Positions 33,599 through 42,846 of a stretch of 45,183 nt of DNA are shown here, one piece after another. The stretch is from Actinomycetes bacterium. Its GTDB lineage: Bacteria > Actinomycetota > Actinomycetes > Propionibacteriales > Nocardioidaceae. The DNA lies in NCBI GenBank assembly GCA_029779385.1, contig JAKPAQ010000409.1, forward strand, positions 1 to 45,183, read 5' to 3'. Within the stretch, counting starts at the first letter, position 1, and each line of letters begins with the position of its first letter. A model generated the notes under the pieces. That model had not been told where the DNA came from and ran no database searches. It saw nothing but the letters and a program-made list of their open reading frames with translations. The position numbers were made by a program, and so were the translations under genes.

Positions 33599-34270
33599 AT
33601 GACCCGGATCGACGACGCCTTCGAGTCGGCCGAGGATGAGTTCGCTCATGAACTCGAAACCGAATACCTCGAACTCACCGATCCAAAGACCCGCCAACGC
33701 GAACGGATTTGGCAACTCGTCGATGGCGGTCTGCCGTTCCTAGTCTTCTACGCCGGCTATCAGTGGAGATCTGTCGTCGTTGGTGCGGTGGCCGCGCTCG
33801 CGGTAGCGGCCGTGCTCGCAGTGGTTCGCCTAATTCGCGGGGAAAGACTCATCGCCGTCGGGTTCGGCGCGTTCAGCGTCGCGCTCAGTTCAACGATCGC
33901 GGTGGCGTCTGGGCAGGGTCGGGGATTCTTTGTGACCGGGCTCGCCTTCAACACGATCGCTTTAGCAATTACGGCCGGTTCGCTGGTTATCGCCCGGCCG
34001 GTCACCGGTCAGCTCGCGCAGCGACTCGGTCGCGAACAGCCGACGTGGCGTAAGGAACCGAAGAGGTACCGCACCCATCAGAAGATGACCGCCTTTTGGG
34101 TGTTGCTTTGGATCCTGCACTTGGCTGTGTTGATCCCGCTGTTCATGATCTCGGCGGTTGGTGCGATGACCATGTTGTCGACCTTCGTGTTGAAGCCGTC
34201 GATCTTGCTGTGGCTGGTGATCACTTTCGCTTGGGGTGAGAGGTCTCGCCGCGCAGATGCCGACTCTTGA
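33599..34270 (+). CDS. DUF3159 family membrane protein
   Basis: 223 residues from ATG 33599. A charged N-terminus (~1-40) precedes five or six hydrophobic segments (~45-62, ~62-80, ~87-104, ~110-130, ~165-190, ~195-212). The RGFFVTGLAFNTIALAITAG and PVTGQLAQRLGRE segments match the DUF3159 pattern of actinobacterial membrane proteins of unknown function. No ribosome site is visible; GATTAG lies just before the ATG. Convergent with menB, with nine bases between stops. Confidence 0.78.
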   Translation: MTRIDDAFESAEDEFAHELETEYLELTDPKTRQRERIWQLVDGGLPFLVFYAGYQWRSVVVGAVAALAVAAVLAVVRLIRGERLIAVGFGAFSVALSSTIAVASGQGRGFFVTGLAFNTIALAITAGSLVIARPVTGQLAQRLGREQPTWRKEPKRYRTHQKMTAFWVLLWILHLAVLIPLFMISAVGAMTMLSTFVLKPSILLWLVITFAWGERSRRADADS

Positions 34271-34279
34271 CCAGTTAGG

Positions 34280-35107
34280 TCAAGGCCGGCGCGGGAAGCG
34301 ACTGAAGTCCGGGGTGCGCTTTTCCTTGTACGCGTCGCGGCCCTCTTGCGCTTCGGCCTGGCCGTAGAACAACAGATTCGCGTCGTGGGCGAGTTGCTGG
34401 ATGCCGGCGTAACCGTCCTCGTGGGCGTGGAAGCTGAGTTTGGACAACCGCAAGGCCCACGGTGAGAGCTGCAACATTTCTCGGCACCACTTGAGGGTTT
34501 CGGTCTCCAGCTCCGCGAGCGGAACGACTGTGTTGACCAGACCCATCTCTAGGGCGGTCGGCGCATCGTACTGGCGGCACAGGAACCAGATTTCTTTCGC
34601 CTTCTTCGGTCCGACGAGGTCCGCCAGAATGCTCGCGCCGTAGCCACCATCGAACGAACCGACCTTCGGGCCGACTTGGCCAAATCGCGCGTTGTCGGCG
34701 GCGATGGTCAGATCCGCAACGAGGTGCAACACGTGCCCGCCACCGATCGCCCAGCCGGCGACCATCGCCACAATGGGCTTGGGGGTGCGGCGCATCTGCA
34801 CGTGCAAATCGGTGACGTCGAAGCGGCCAGTGGCGCCCTCGTCGACCTTGTAGCCCGAATCGCCACGCACCCGCTGATCACCACCGGAACAGAACGCCAA
34901 GTCGCCCTCGCCGGTCAAGATGATGACGCCGACGGACTCGTCGTCGCGGGCCAAAGTGAGGGCGTGCGAAATCTCTCGGATGGTCTGCGGGCGGAACGCA
35001 TTGTGAACCTCTGGCCGGCGAATGGTGATCTTCGCGATCCCGTCCTCGGTCGTCTCGTAGCCAATATCGGTCCAGTCGCCTACTGCAGTCCACTCGGTCG
35101 TCGTCAT
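34280..35107 (-). CDS. menB: 1,4-dihydroxy-2-naphthoyl-CoA synthase
   Basis: 275 residues from ATG 35107. A crotonase-fold enzyme that closes the second ring of menaquinone from o-succinylbenzoyl-CoA. Diagnostic for MenB rather than generic enoyl-CoA hydratase are [16 protein letters not shown] (~73-88), [20 protein letters not shown] (~107-126), [20 protein letters not shown] (~144-163, with the Ser and Asp of the active site) and the C-terminal [20 protein letters not shown]. Other men genes are not in this window. Start overlaps no other gene, but the next gene on the plus strand begins 26 bases away, divergently. Confidence 0.96.
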   Translation of the reverse strand: MTTTEWTAVGDWTDIGYETTEDGIAKITIRRPEVHNAFRPQTIREISHALTLARDDESVGVIILTGEGDLAFCSGGDQRVRGDSGYKVDEGATGRFDVTDLHVQMRRTPKPIVAMVAGWAIGGGHVLHLVADLTIAADNARFGQVGPKVGSFDGGYGASILADLVGPKKAKEIWFLCRQYDAPTALEMGLVNTVVPLAELETETLKWCREMLQLSPWALRLSKLSFHAHEDGYAGIQQLAHDANLLFYGQAEAQEGRDAYKEKRTPDFSRFPRRP

Positions 35108-35132
35108 GGGATCCAGCCTAGATTGGGTGCTG

Positions 35133-35900
35133 ATGAAAGATGACCTCGGATTCGACGTGCCCACCCAAACTCCGGCAACGCGGGTGGTTTCGCTTGTCCC
35201 CTCACTTACTGAGGCGTTGGCGGCCAGTAGGCCCGACGCGCTCGTCGGCGCGACCGACTGGTGCATCAAACCGGCCGACTTGGCAGTCGCCCGCGTTCGA
35301 GGAACCAAAAACCCGAACATCTCGCAGATCATCGACCTGCAACCTGACCTAGTGATCGCGAACAAGGAGGAAAACCGCGAACTCGATGTCAGCCGCCTAC
35401 GCGAGGCCGGCCTGAACGTCTGGGTCACCGATATCGAAACTCTCGACGAATCCTTCTCCTCGATGCGCCGGCTCTTCGAAATCGCGCTCGGCTGGCCGGT
35501 GCCCGACTGGCTGGCCGAAGCAGAACGCATTTGGGCTGAACCGGCGCCCCAGTTGGAGCTAACGGTCGCGGTGGCGATTTGGCGTGACCCGTGGATGGTT
35601 GTTGGCCGCGACACCTTCACCGGCGACCTACTCGGTCGACTCGGCGTCAAAAACCACTTTGACAGTTCCGAAGGCCGCTACCCGCACGTCGAATTGAGCA
35701 ACTTGGACAACGTCGGTGTCGACCTCATCCTGCTGCCGGACGAGCCGTACGAGTTCAGTCAGACCGACGGGCCGGAGGCGTTCACCAACACCAAAACAGT
35801 GCTTTGCAGCGGTCAAGCGCTGACTTGGTACGGCCCGGCCCTGCTCACCTCGCGTGCCGAAATACTGGCCTCGCTCAGTCCTGGTCGTACTCCGAACTGA
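35133..35900 (+). CDS. BtuF/TroA-like helical-backbone binding protein without signal peptide
   Basis: 255 residues from ATG 35133 ([12 protein letters not shown]). Cluster A-III substrate-binding fold: [17 protein letters not shown] (~16-32), [13 protein letters not shown] (~35-47), [20 protein letters not shown] (~55-74) and a long linking helix near 105-135. This matches the BtuF-like family (COG0614) of corrinoid, haem and siderophore binders. There is no signal peptide or lipobox, so the product should be cytoplasmic, unlike a transporter receptor. No permease or ATPase gene is next to it. Its 3' end overlaps ndh by 26 bases. Ligand unknown; corrinoid is one candidate given the nearby B12 locus. 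Confidence 0.8.
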   Translation: MKDDLGFDVPTQTPATRVVSLVPSLTEALAASRPDALVGATDWCIKPADLAVARVRGTKNPNISQIIDLQPDLVIANKEENRELDVSRLREAGLNVWVTDIETLDESFSSMRRLFEIALGWPVPDWLAEAERIWAEPAPQLELTVAVAIWRDPWMVVGRDTFTGDLLGRLGVKNHFDSSEGRYPHVELSNLDNVGVDLILLPDEPYEFSQTDGPEAFTNTKTVLCSGQALTWYGPALLTSRAEILASLSPGRTPN

Positions 35901-37317
35901 CCTTGGCTGCGGCCTTCGCCCGCGCGACCTTGGTCGCCTCACGGCGAACCGAGGTCTTACGAGAAGGCATCCGCTTGGCGGCCTTGCGGGCTGCCTTCTT
36001 CGCCTTTGGCGAATCCGGCTCGCTGCCAGAAAGCACCATCGGCTCACGCGCGATCACGTACGGCGTCTCGCCGACGATCGCGTTGTGGCTGCGCCAAGAG
36101 AAGTACTTCAACGACAGATTGGTCATCGTCGCCAGCCGGTTGCGGTTGCCGAGCAACAACGCGACGTGAACGGTCACCCAGATGAACCAGGCGATAAACC
36201 CCTTCAGCCGTGGCAGGTACCTGACTTCGGCGATGGCCGAGGCGCGACCGATCGTGGCCATCGTGCCCTTGTCGAAGTAGCGGAACGGCTTTGGTTCCTT
36301 GCGGCCGCGCTCGCGAGCCCGGATCACCTTCGCTACATGCTTGCCGCCCTGGATGGCTGGCTGGCCAAGTTGCGGCAACGGCGAGTCGGGGTTGATCGAG
36401 ACGTCGCCGATCGCAAAGACACCCGGCACTGAGGCGACTTCCTGATGCTCGTTAACTTCGATCCGCCCGCCACGGTTCTGCGGCACACCCCAATCCTTGA
36501 CCGCTTCGTGGGCAGTCACCCCCGATGCCCAAACGACGATCCCGGCCGGGAGGAACTCCTCAACACCGTCGCGCGAGATCAGCACCCCGTCGCGGCGAAC
36601 CTCCTTGACGGCGGTCCCCAAACGAAGGTCAACGTCACGCTTGCGCAGTTCTTTGGCCGCGTAGTTGCGAAGTTTGGGATGGAACGGCGCGAGCACATGC
36701 TCGCCCATCTCGACCAAACTGATGTGAATGCGCTTGCGGTCCAACTCCGGGTAGGTGGTCGGCATATCGAGGTTGCGCATCTCGGCTAGCGCACCGGCAG
36801 TTTCGACTCCGGTTGCGCCGCCGCCGACGACCACAATGCGAAGGTCCATGTCTTGGCCGTTGATCGCGGCGTCTTCAAGGTTCGCGAACAGCAGGTCGCG
36901 CAGCGCGAGCGCCTGCGAGCGGCGGTAGAGGGGCATTGCATGTTCTTCGGCACCGGGGATACCGAAGAAGTTGGCAGTAACGCCGTTCGCGAGGACAAGG
37001 TAGTCGTAGGTGACGGTGATGTTGCCGTCAAGCACGACCTTTTTTTGCGAATGGTCCATCTCAACAACGGTTCCCTTGACGAACCGGACGTTGTCTTGGT
37101 GAGCGCGAACCGCCCGCAAGAACCACGTGATGTCGCCGGGGTTGAGGCTCGCCGTGGCTACTTGGTAGAGCAGCGGCTGGAAAGTGTTGTAGGTGTGGCG
37201 GTCGATCAAAGTGATGTCGACATTCTCTTTGCGGAGTTTGCGAACTACCGCCAGCCCGCCGAACCCGCCGCCAACGACGACTACGTGCGGACGGGTGGGT
37301 GCTGAATCAACTGCCAT
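35875..37317 (-). CDS. ndh: type II NADH dehydrogenase
   Basis: 480 residues from ATG 37317. A single-chain, non-proton-pumping NADH:menaquinone oxidoreductase attached to the inner face of the membrane. Two Rossmann motifs are visible: VVVVGGGFGGLAVVRKLRKE (~12-31, FAD) and RIVVVGGGATGVETAGALAE (~160-179, NADH), then VWASGVTAHEA (~262) and GVFAIGDVSINPDSPLPQLG (~300). A hydrophobic segment FIAWFIWVTVHVALLLG (~373) is likely for membrane attachment. The last ~50 residues are a basic Lys/Arg/Ala tail ending in an acidic EYDQD, which is unusual in length. Overlaps the BtuF-like gene on the other strand at their 3' ends. Confidence 0.94.
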   Translation of the reverse strand: MAVDSAPTRPHVVVVGGGFGGLAVVRKLRKENVDITLIDRHTYNTFQPLLYQVATASLNPGDITWFLRAVRAHQDNVRFVKGTVVEMDHSQKKVVLDGNITVTYDYLVLANGVTANFFGIPGAEEHAMPLYRRSQALALRDLLFANLEDAAINGQDMDLRIVVVGGGATGVETAGALAEMRNLDMPTTYPELDRKRIHISLVEMGEHVLAPFHPKLRNYAAKELRKRDVDLRLGTAVKEVRRDGVLISRDGVEEFLPAGIVVWASGVTAHEAVKDWGVPQNRGGRIEVNEHQEVASVPGVFAIGDVSINPDSPLPQLGQPAIQGGKHVAKVIRARERGRKEPKPFRYFDKGTMATIGRASAIAEVRYLPRLKGFIAWFIWVTVHVALLLGNRNRLATMTNLSLKYFSWRSHNAIVGETPYVIAREPMVLSGSEPDSPKAKKAARKAAKRMPSRKTSVRREATKVARAKAAAKVSSEYDQD

Positions 37318-37369
37318 TACTTCAGCCTAGCCCCGATTTTTACCGGAGTAGTAACTCAAAGCGGCAGTT

Positions 37370-37389
37370 GTGAGCAGCATCATGCTCAC
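37370..37389 (-). terminator. short hairpin at the end of the unknown membrane gene
   Basis: GTGAGCA (37370-37376) and TGCTCAC (37383-37389) form a perfect seven-base-pair stem with a six-base loop, overlapping the stop of the gene at 37386-38381. No U-run follows closely, so it may stabilise a 3' end or be a weak terminator before ndh. Confidence 0.3.
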
Positions 37390-38381
37390 TGAAACCAGGC
37401 TTTGGCCTCTGGTCTGGTCAGTTGAACGATCACCACGATCGCGCCGAGCAGCCAGATGAGCCCCAACGGCAAGCCGATCGCCGCGGCGCCGGCGGTAACT
37501 AGGGTCGCAATCAACAAGGCGAGCCAGCCTGATCGCCTCCGAGTCGCCGCCAGAGCCGCTGCAGCCAAGGTCAGAATCGACACAACGAGCCAAAGTGCCA
37601 TCACACCAGTAACGACGGTGACCAGTTGTGACGGCGAGATCCCCGAGGTCTTGACTTGCTCGGCCAGCATCGGCGACACCCGGTACTGGGCAACTATTTC
37701 GTCACGCAAGACAACCAGCACGAGCAGCAGCAGGGCAGAAAGGGACGCACCGATGAACGAACCGATGCCGGCGGTCAATAACGCGATTTTCACCGGCTTA
37801 GGCATGGCGCCGGGTTGGGTGGTCGGTGCGGCTTGGGCAGGGACGTATGGCGGCGGCGCGACCGCGCCAGCAGGCTGATTCGTTGGCGCCGACGGTTGAA
37901 CCGGACCCGCCACCCCCAACGCAGGTGCAGCGCCCAACTGCAGTGGCACCTTCCCGTTTACGACCGCGAACCAAGACCTCGCCGGTTCATTCCACAGCAG
38001 GAACACGATCAAAATTGAAATCGCGACGGCAAACAGCCCAGCGACTCCGGCGAACATCGAAATGACTCCACCGGCCACAGCCAGCACGGTTAGTCCGATT
38101 CTGGAGGTCTGGTCGCCGCGGGCCGCGAACACCGAAAAAACTGCGGCCGCGATCGCGGCGATCAACAGCGCGATGGCGAACCACCGAAGCGTCGGCAGTA
38201 GGTCATCGATGTTGGTCTTCAGGCCGACGTCAGCCAAGCTTTTGTTCAACGCCTCCTGCATCTCGATCGAGCCCCAACTGGACAGCGCCTCGAACATGAG
38301 GATGGCAGTCATAACGCCGCCAATGCCGCCATAAAGGCAGCCCAAGGTCACCGAGCGTGGTCTGGGAGGAGTTTCGGGCAC
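37386..38381 (-). CDS. hypothetical multi-pass membrane protein
   Basis: 331 residues from GTG 38381 (VPETPPRPRSVTLG) with GGGAG nine bases upstream, inside a hairpin. I do not recognise the family. Around seven hydrophobic segments are visible: ~14-32, ~67-88, ~97-130, then after a loop ~196-225, ~254-280 and ~287-322. Between the halves lies a Pro/Ala/Gln-rich loop (~155-190; PSAPTNQPAGAVAPPPYVPA) resembling the disordered linkers of actinobacterial membrane proteins. The C-terminus ends RPEAKAWFQ. It follows clpB by ~40 bases on the same strand and precedes ndh; nothing there indicates a function. Confidence 0.72.
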   Translation of the reverse strand: MPETPPRPRSVTLGCLYGGIGGVMTAILMFEALSSWGSIEMQEALNKSLADVGLKTNIDDLLPTLRWFAIALLIAAIAAAVFSVFAARGDQTSRIGLTVLAVAGGVISMFAGVAGLFAVAISILIVFLLWNEPARSWFAVVNGKVPLQLGAAPALGVAGPVQPSAPTNQPAGAVAPPPYVPAQAAPTTQPGAMPKPVKIALLTAGIGSFIGASLSALLLLVLVVLRDEIVAQYRVSPMLAEQVKTSGISPSQLVTVVTGVMALWLVVSILTLAAAALAATRRRSGWLALLIATLVTAGAAAIGLPLGLIWLLGAIVVIVQLTRPEAKAWFQ

Positions 38382-38403
38382 TCGCCGATTCTCCCAGACC
38401 ACG
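38356..38403 (-). promoter_or_regulatory. long hairpin hiding the ribosome site behind clpB
   Basis: CGTGGTCTGGGAG (38391-38403 read on minus) and its exact complement CTCCCAGACCACG (38356-38368) form a 13-base-pair perfect stem with a 22-base loop. The GGGAG ribosome site of the gene at 37386-38381 lies in the stem and its GTG start in the loop. It begins 18 bases after the clpB stop and has no U-run, so it looks more like a translational switch than a terminator. Confidence 0.6.
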
Positions 38404-38421
38404 CCAACAGAGCCAAAGCGG

Positions 38422-41010
38422 TCAGTTCGGTCGCACTACCAACTGGCCGGCAGCCTCGTCGAGGTCGATGAGCACCGAGTCGCCGTCGCGCACTTGGCCA
38501 GCGAGCAGTTCGCGGGCCAACCGGTCGCCGATCGACTGTTGGATCAGTCGGCGCAACGGCCGAGCGCCATAGAGCGGATCGAACCCGGACTCGGCCAACC
38601 AAGCCTTCGCCGCGGCGGTGACATCGAGCCGGATGCGTCGAGCCGCCAACCGCCGACCCAAGGAATCGAGTTGCAGATCCACAATGTGGGTCAACTCTTC
38701 GGTGCCGAGGGCATCGAACATGACTACCTCGTCCAAGCGGTTCAGGAACTCCGGTTTGAACGCCGAGCGAACCACCTGCAGCACGCTCTCGTGCTTTTGC
38801 TCTTGACTCAACTCCGGGTCGACCAGGTAGGACGAACCCAGGTTCGAAGTCAGAATCAGCATCGTGTTGCGGAAGTCGACCGTGCGGCCTTGACCGTCGG
38901 TCAGCCTGCCATCATCGAGGACCTGCAACAAGATGTCGAAGACTTCCGGGTGCGCCTTCTCCACTTCGTCTAGCAAGACCACCGAGTACGGCCGGCGCCG
39001 TACCGCTTCGGTCAGCTGGCCGCCCTCGTCGTAACCGACATAGCCCGGAGGGGCACCGACTAGGCGGGCCACCGAATGCTTTTCGGCGTACTCACTCATG
39101 TCGATTCGCACGATCGCGCGTTCGTCGTCGAAGAGGAAGTCGGCCAGCGACTTGGCCAACTCAGTCTTACCGACACCGGTTGGGCCGAGGAACAGGAACG
39201 AACCAGTGGGACGGTCAGGATCCGAGATGCCCGCCCGGGCTCGACGAACCGCATCCGAAACCGCTTGGACGGCGGACTTTTGGCCAATCAGCCGTTTGCC
39301 GAGTTCGTCCTCCATGTGCAGCAGTTTTTCGGTTTCACCTTCAAGCAGGCGACCAGTCGGGATGCCGGTCCAACTGGCGATCACCTCAGCGATGTCGTCG
39401 GCCCCGACTTCCTCATGGACCATGCGGTCGGTCGCCACCGACGCTTCGGCCGCTTGCGCCTCTTCGAGCTGCTTCTCCATCCCAGGGATCTCGGCATAGA
39501 ACAGGCGACTGGCCGTCTCCATGTCTCCGGCCCGCTGGGCACGCTCGGCCGCAATCCGGGCTTCGTCGATGCGCTCCTTGATCTCTCCGACGGCGTTCAG
39601 GCCTTGCTTCTCGGCCTCCCACCGCTGACTCAGAGCACGCAGGGACTCTTCCTTGTCCGCTAGTTCTTGACGAAGCTTGGTCAGCCGTTCGCCGCTGGCC
39701 TCGTCCTTCTCGTTCTGCAGGTGCAGTTCTTCCATCTTCAGTCGGTCTACCGAGCGACGCAGTTCGTCGATCTCGACTGGGCTGGAGTCGATTTCCATCC
39801 GCAACCTGCTCGACGCTTCGTCGATCAGGTCGATTGCCTTGTCTGGCAGTTGCCGGCCCGGGATGTAGCGGTGAGAAAGCGTGGCGGCGGCCACTAGCGC
39901 CGAATCGGCGATCTCAACCTTGTGGTGGGCTTCGTACTTTTCTTTGATGCCGCGCAAGATCGCGATCGTGTCCTCGACGCTGGGCTCGTCAACGAGCACC
40001 TGTTGGAAGCGTCGCTCCAGGGCGGCGTCCTTTTCGATCGATTCGCGGTACTCGTCCAAGGTGGTCGCGCCGATCATCCGCAGTTCGCCGCGCGCCAGCA
40101 TCGGCTTGAGCATGTTCGCGGCGTCCATCGCCGAATCGCCCGAAGCACCCGCACCAACTACCGTGTGCAGTTCGTCGATGAAGGTGACGACTTGACCGTC
40201 AGAATCCTTGATCTCGGCTAGAACGGCCTTGAGCCGTTCTTCGAACTCGCCGCGGTACTTCGCCCCGGCGACCATGGCGCCGAGGTCGAGGCTGATCAGC
40301 CGTCGCCCACGCAGGGACTCGGGCACGTCACCGGCGATGATGCGTTGGGCGAGCCCCTCGACGACTGCGGTTTTGCCGACGCCTGGTTCGCCGATTAGGA
40401 CCGGGTTGTTTTTCGTGCGGCGGCTGAGCACTTGGATAACGCGCCGGATTTGTGAGTCACGACCGATCACCGGGTCGAGCTTGCCCTCGGCGGCCAGTGC
40501 GGTCAGGTCGATCCCGTACTTCTCCAACGAGTTGTACTGGTCCTCGGCGTCTTGGCTAGTGACGCGCGTGTTGCCGCGAACGGCCGCGAAGGCGGCAGTC
40601 AGTGCATCGGGGGTCGCGCCGGCGGAGGTGAGAACTCGTTGGGCCGGACCTTCGACGGTCGCGATACCGACCACCAGGTGCTCGCTGGAGACGAATTCGT
40701 CGCCAAGTTCGCTTGCCAGATCGATGGCACGCTGCAGCACCTCGTGGCTTGAGCGCGAAAGTTGCGCCGGAGCCGAACTTGCACCCTTGGCGCTTGGCAG
40801 TTTCGCCAGTTCAACTTTGATTGCCGACTCGACGACAGTCGGGTCGACACCGGCGGCGGCCAGCAGCGGGGCGGTAGTTCCGCCTTCTTGGGTGATTAGG
40901 GCCAGAAGCAAGTGGCTTGGTTCAACGACCGGGTTACCCGCAGCAGCGGCGTGCTGCATGGCTGCGGCGATCGACTGTTGACTACGCGTTGTCAGTTGGT
41001 TCAGGTCCAT
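38422..41010 (-). CDS. clpB: ATP-dependent chaperone ClpB
   Basis: 862 residues from ATG 41010. A Hsp104/ClpB disaggregase that threads aggregated proteins through a hexameric ring, working with DnaK. Double Clp N-terminal repeats (~1-150) are followed by AAA1 with Walker A GEPGVGKT (~205), the coiled-coil middle domain (~400-525, with [20 protein letters not shown]) and AAA2 with Walker A GPTGVGKT (~607) and the Walker B region [11 protein letters not shown]. Full family length. The start has only AGGA directly before it. A HAIR-type repeat lies 22 bases upstream, so HspR repression and heat induction are expected. Confidence 0.97.
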   Translation of the reverse strand: MDLNQLTTRSQQSIAAAMQHAAAAGNPVVEPSHLLLALITQEGGTTAPLLAAAGVDPTVVESAIKVELAKLPSAKGASSAPAQLSRSSHEVLQRAIDLASELGDEFVSSEHLVVGIATVEGPAQRVLTSAGATPDALTAAFAAVRGNTRVTSQDAEDQYNSLEKYGIDLTALAAEGKLDPVIGRDSQIRRVIQVLSRRTKNNPVLIGEPGVGKTAVVEGLAQRIIAGDVPESLRGRRLISLDLGAMVAGAKYRGEFEERLKAVLAEIKDSDGQVVTFIDELHTVVGAGASGDSAMDAANMLKPMLARGELRMIGATTLDEYRESIEKDAALERRFQQVLVDEPSVEDTIAILRGIKEKYEAHHKVEIADSALVAAATLSHRYIPGRQLPDKAIDLIDEASSRLRMEIDSSPVEIDELRRSVDRLKMEELHLQNEKDEASGERLTKLRQELADKEESLRALSQRWEAEKQGLNAVGEIKERIDEARIAAERAQRAGDMETASRLFYAEIPGMEKQLEEAQAAEASVATDRMVHEEVGADDIAEVIASWTGIPTGRLLEGETEKLLHMEDELGKRLIGQKSAVQAVSDAVRRARAGISDPDRPTGSFLFLGPTGVGKTELAKSLADFLFDDERAIVRIDMSEYAEKHSVARLVGAPPGYVGYDEGGQLTEAVRRRPYSVVLLDEVEKAHPEVFDILLQVLDDGRLTDGQGRTVDFRNTMLILTSNLGSSYLVDPELSQEQKHESVLQVVRSAFKPEFLNRLDEVVMFDALGTEELTHIVDLQLDSLGRRLAARRIRLDVTAAAKAWLAESGFDPLYGARPLRRLIQQSIGDRLARELLAGQVRDGDSVLIDLDEAAGQLVVRPN

Positions 41011-41031
41011 GTCCTAGTCAACGCCCGGAAG

Positions 41032-41052
41032 GTTGAGTCCATTCCGCTCAAC
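41032..41052 (-). promoter_or_regulatory. HAIR operator (HspR-binding site) upstream of clpB
   Basis: GTTGAGT (41032-41038), seven spacer bases, then GCTCAAC (41046-41052). This matches the HspR-associated inverted repeat CTTGAGT-N7-ACTCAAG in spacing and core TTGAG...CTCAA. It lies 22 bases upstream of the clpB start, where repression by HspR would act. Confidence 0.75.
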
Positions 41053-41083
41053 TTTGCTAAGTGGCAACTTTTTTCCGGTTTGC

Positions 41084-41755
<672 letters not shown>

Positions 41756-41767
41756 TCAACTATTCGC

Positions 41768-42790
41768 GTGGGAACAATTCGCGCGGCCGGAGTGGCCGGA
41801 TTCGCACCGCTGGTTGTCGAACTTGGTGGCGACCCGGCCGACTTACTTAGGCGCGTGGGTCTGACTCCCGACGCGCTCGATGACGCTGACACCCCGATCG
41901 ACGATGGCCTGTTGACCGACCTGTTGGACTTGGCCGCAGCAGAACTGAACGAACCGAACTTCGGTCTGCTGATGGCAAACAAGCATCAACTAGAGATGCT
42001 CGGCCCGATTTCGATCATGATGGTCAACTCCGGCACTGTCGCCGAAGCGTTCGCGCTGATCAACCGGTATCTGGCGTTTCACTCCCCTGACGTCCGGGCC
42101 ACGCTCGAAGCCGACCCGCACGGCCGCCCAGATGTCGCCGCCCTGAACTATCAAGCGGCCAAAGGCGGACCGCCACTTGTGCACCTTACCGACGCCGGCA
42201 TGGGATTTGTGCACAACTCGTTTACCACCGTATTCGGGCCCGACTACGGCCTGATCGAAGTGGACTTGCCGTTTCGCCCAGGCGGCGGGGTGCAGGCTCA
42301 CGAGGAGTTCTACGGCGTGCCGGTCCACGAAGGTCGGCCTGCAGCGCGTCTCTACTTCCCGATTGCGCTGCTCCACGCCCAAATAAGCGGCGCAGACCGC
42401 AGCATTCGCGACGCCGCCAGAGCACGCCTCGACGAACTGCTCGCCGCCGACACCGAGGACATGACTGGCCGCGTGCGCGGCCTGGTGCAGGCGACGCTGG
42501 GGGTCACTCCCGTAGACATCGAAGACATTGCCGAGTTTTTAGCGATGCACCCCAGAACCCTGCAGCGGCGCCTCGAGGACGAAGGCACGGTGTTTTCCAA
42601 ACTGCTCGACGACGCTAGGCGACGGCGAGCCCACTGGGAATTGACCCAAACCGACAACCCTGTTTCGCAGATCGCCGAAAACGTCGGATTCGGCCACCAG
42701 TCGACGCTTAGCCGCGCGGCGACCCGCTGGTGGGGCGCGACTCCGCTGCAGGTGCGACGACGACAACGCGAGCTTGTCGCCAAACCCTGA
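41768..42790 (+). CDS. AraC family transcriptional regulator
   Basis: 340 residues from GTG 41768 (VGTIRAAGVAGFAPLVVELG); the open frame extends upstream but the domain begins here. The N-terminal ~190 residues form an arabinose-binding-like sensory domain of the type found with OruR/ArgR-like and EthA-type oxidation loci; the C-terminal ~100 residues hold two helix-turn-helix motifs, FLAMHPRTLQRRLEDEGTVF (~258-277) and VSQIAENVGFGHQSTLSRAA (~299-318), ahead of WWGATPLQVRRRQ. Its stop is 56 bases before the monooxygenase start on the same strand, so it probably activates that gene. Confidence 0.92.
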   Translation: MGTIRAAGVAGFAPLVVELGGDPADLLRRVGLTPDALDDADTPIDDGLLTDLLDLAAAELNEPNFGLLMANKHQLEMLGPISIMMVNSGTVAEAFALINRYLAFHSPDVRATLEADPHGRPDVAALNYQAAKGGPPLVHLTDAGMGFVHNSFTTVFGPDYGLIEVDLPFRPGGGVQAHEEFYGVPVHEGRPAARLYFPIALLHAQISGADRSIRDAARARLDELLAADTEDMTGRVRGLVQATLGVTPVDIEDIAEFLAMHPRTLQRRLEDEGTVFSKLLDDARRRRAHWELTQTDNPVSQIAENVGFGHQSTLSRAATRWWGATPLQVRRRQRELVAKP

Positions 42791-42846
42791 TCGCGATTCT
42801 GAGGCGTGCGTCACAATCGGGAGGGAACTGCTGAGAGGATCTAGTT

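Noticed and set aside
35133..35650. Long upstream extension of menB on the minus strand
   Set aside because: It would cover the BtuF-like gene in antisense; the normal MenB N-terminus starts at 35107.
38356..38403. Hairpin as an intrinsic terminator of clpB
   Set aside because: No U-run follows the stem, and it overlaps the start of the next gene.
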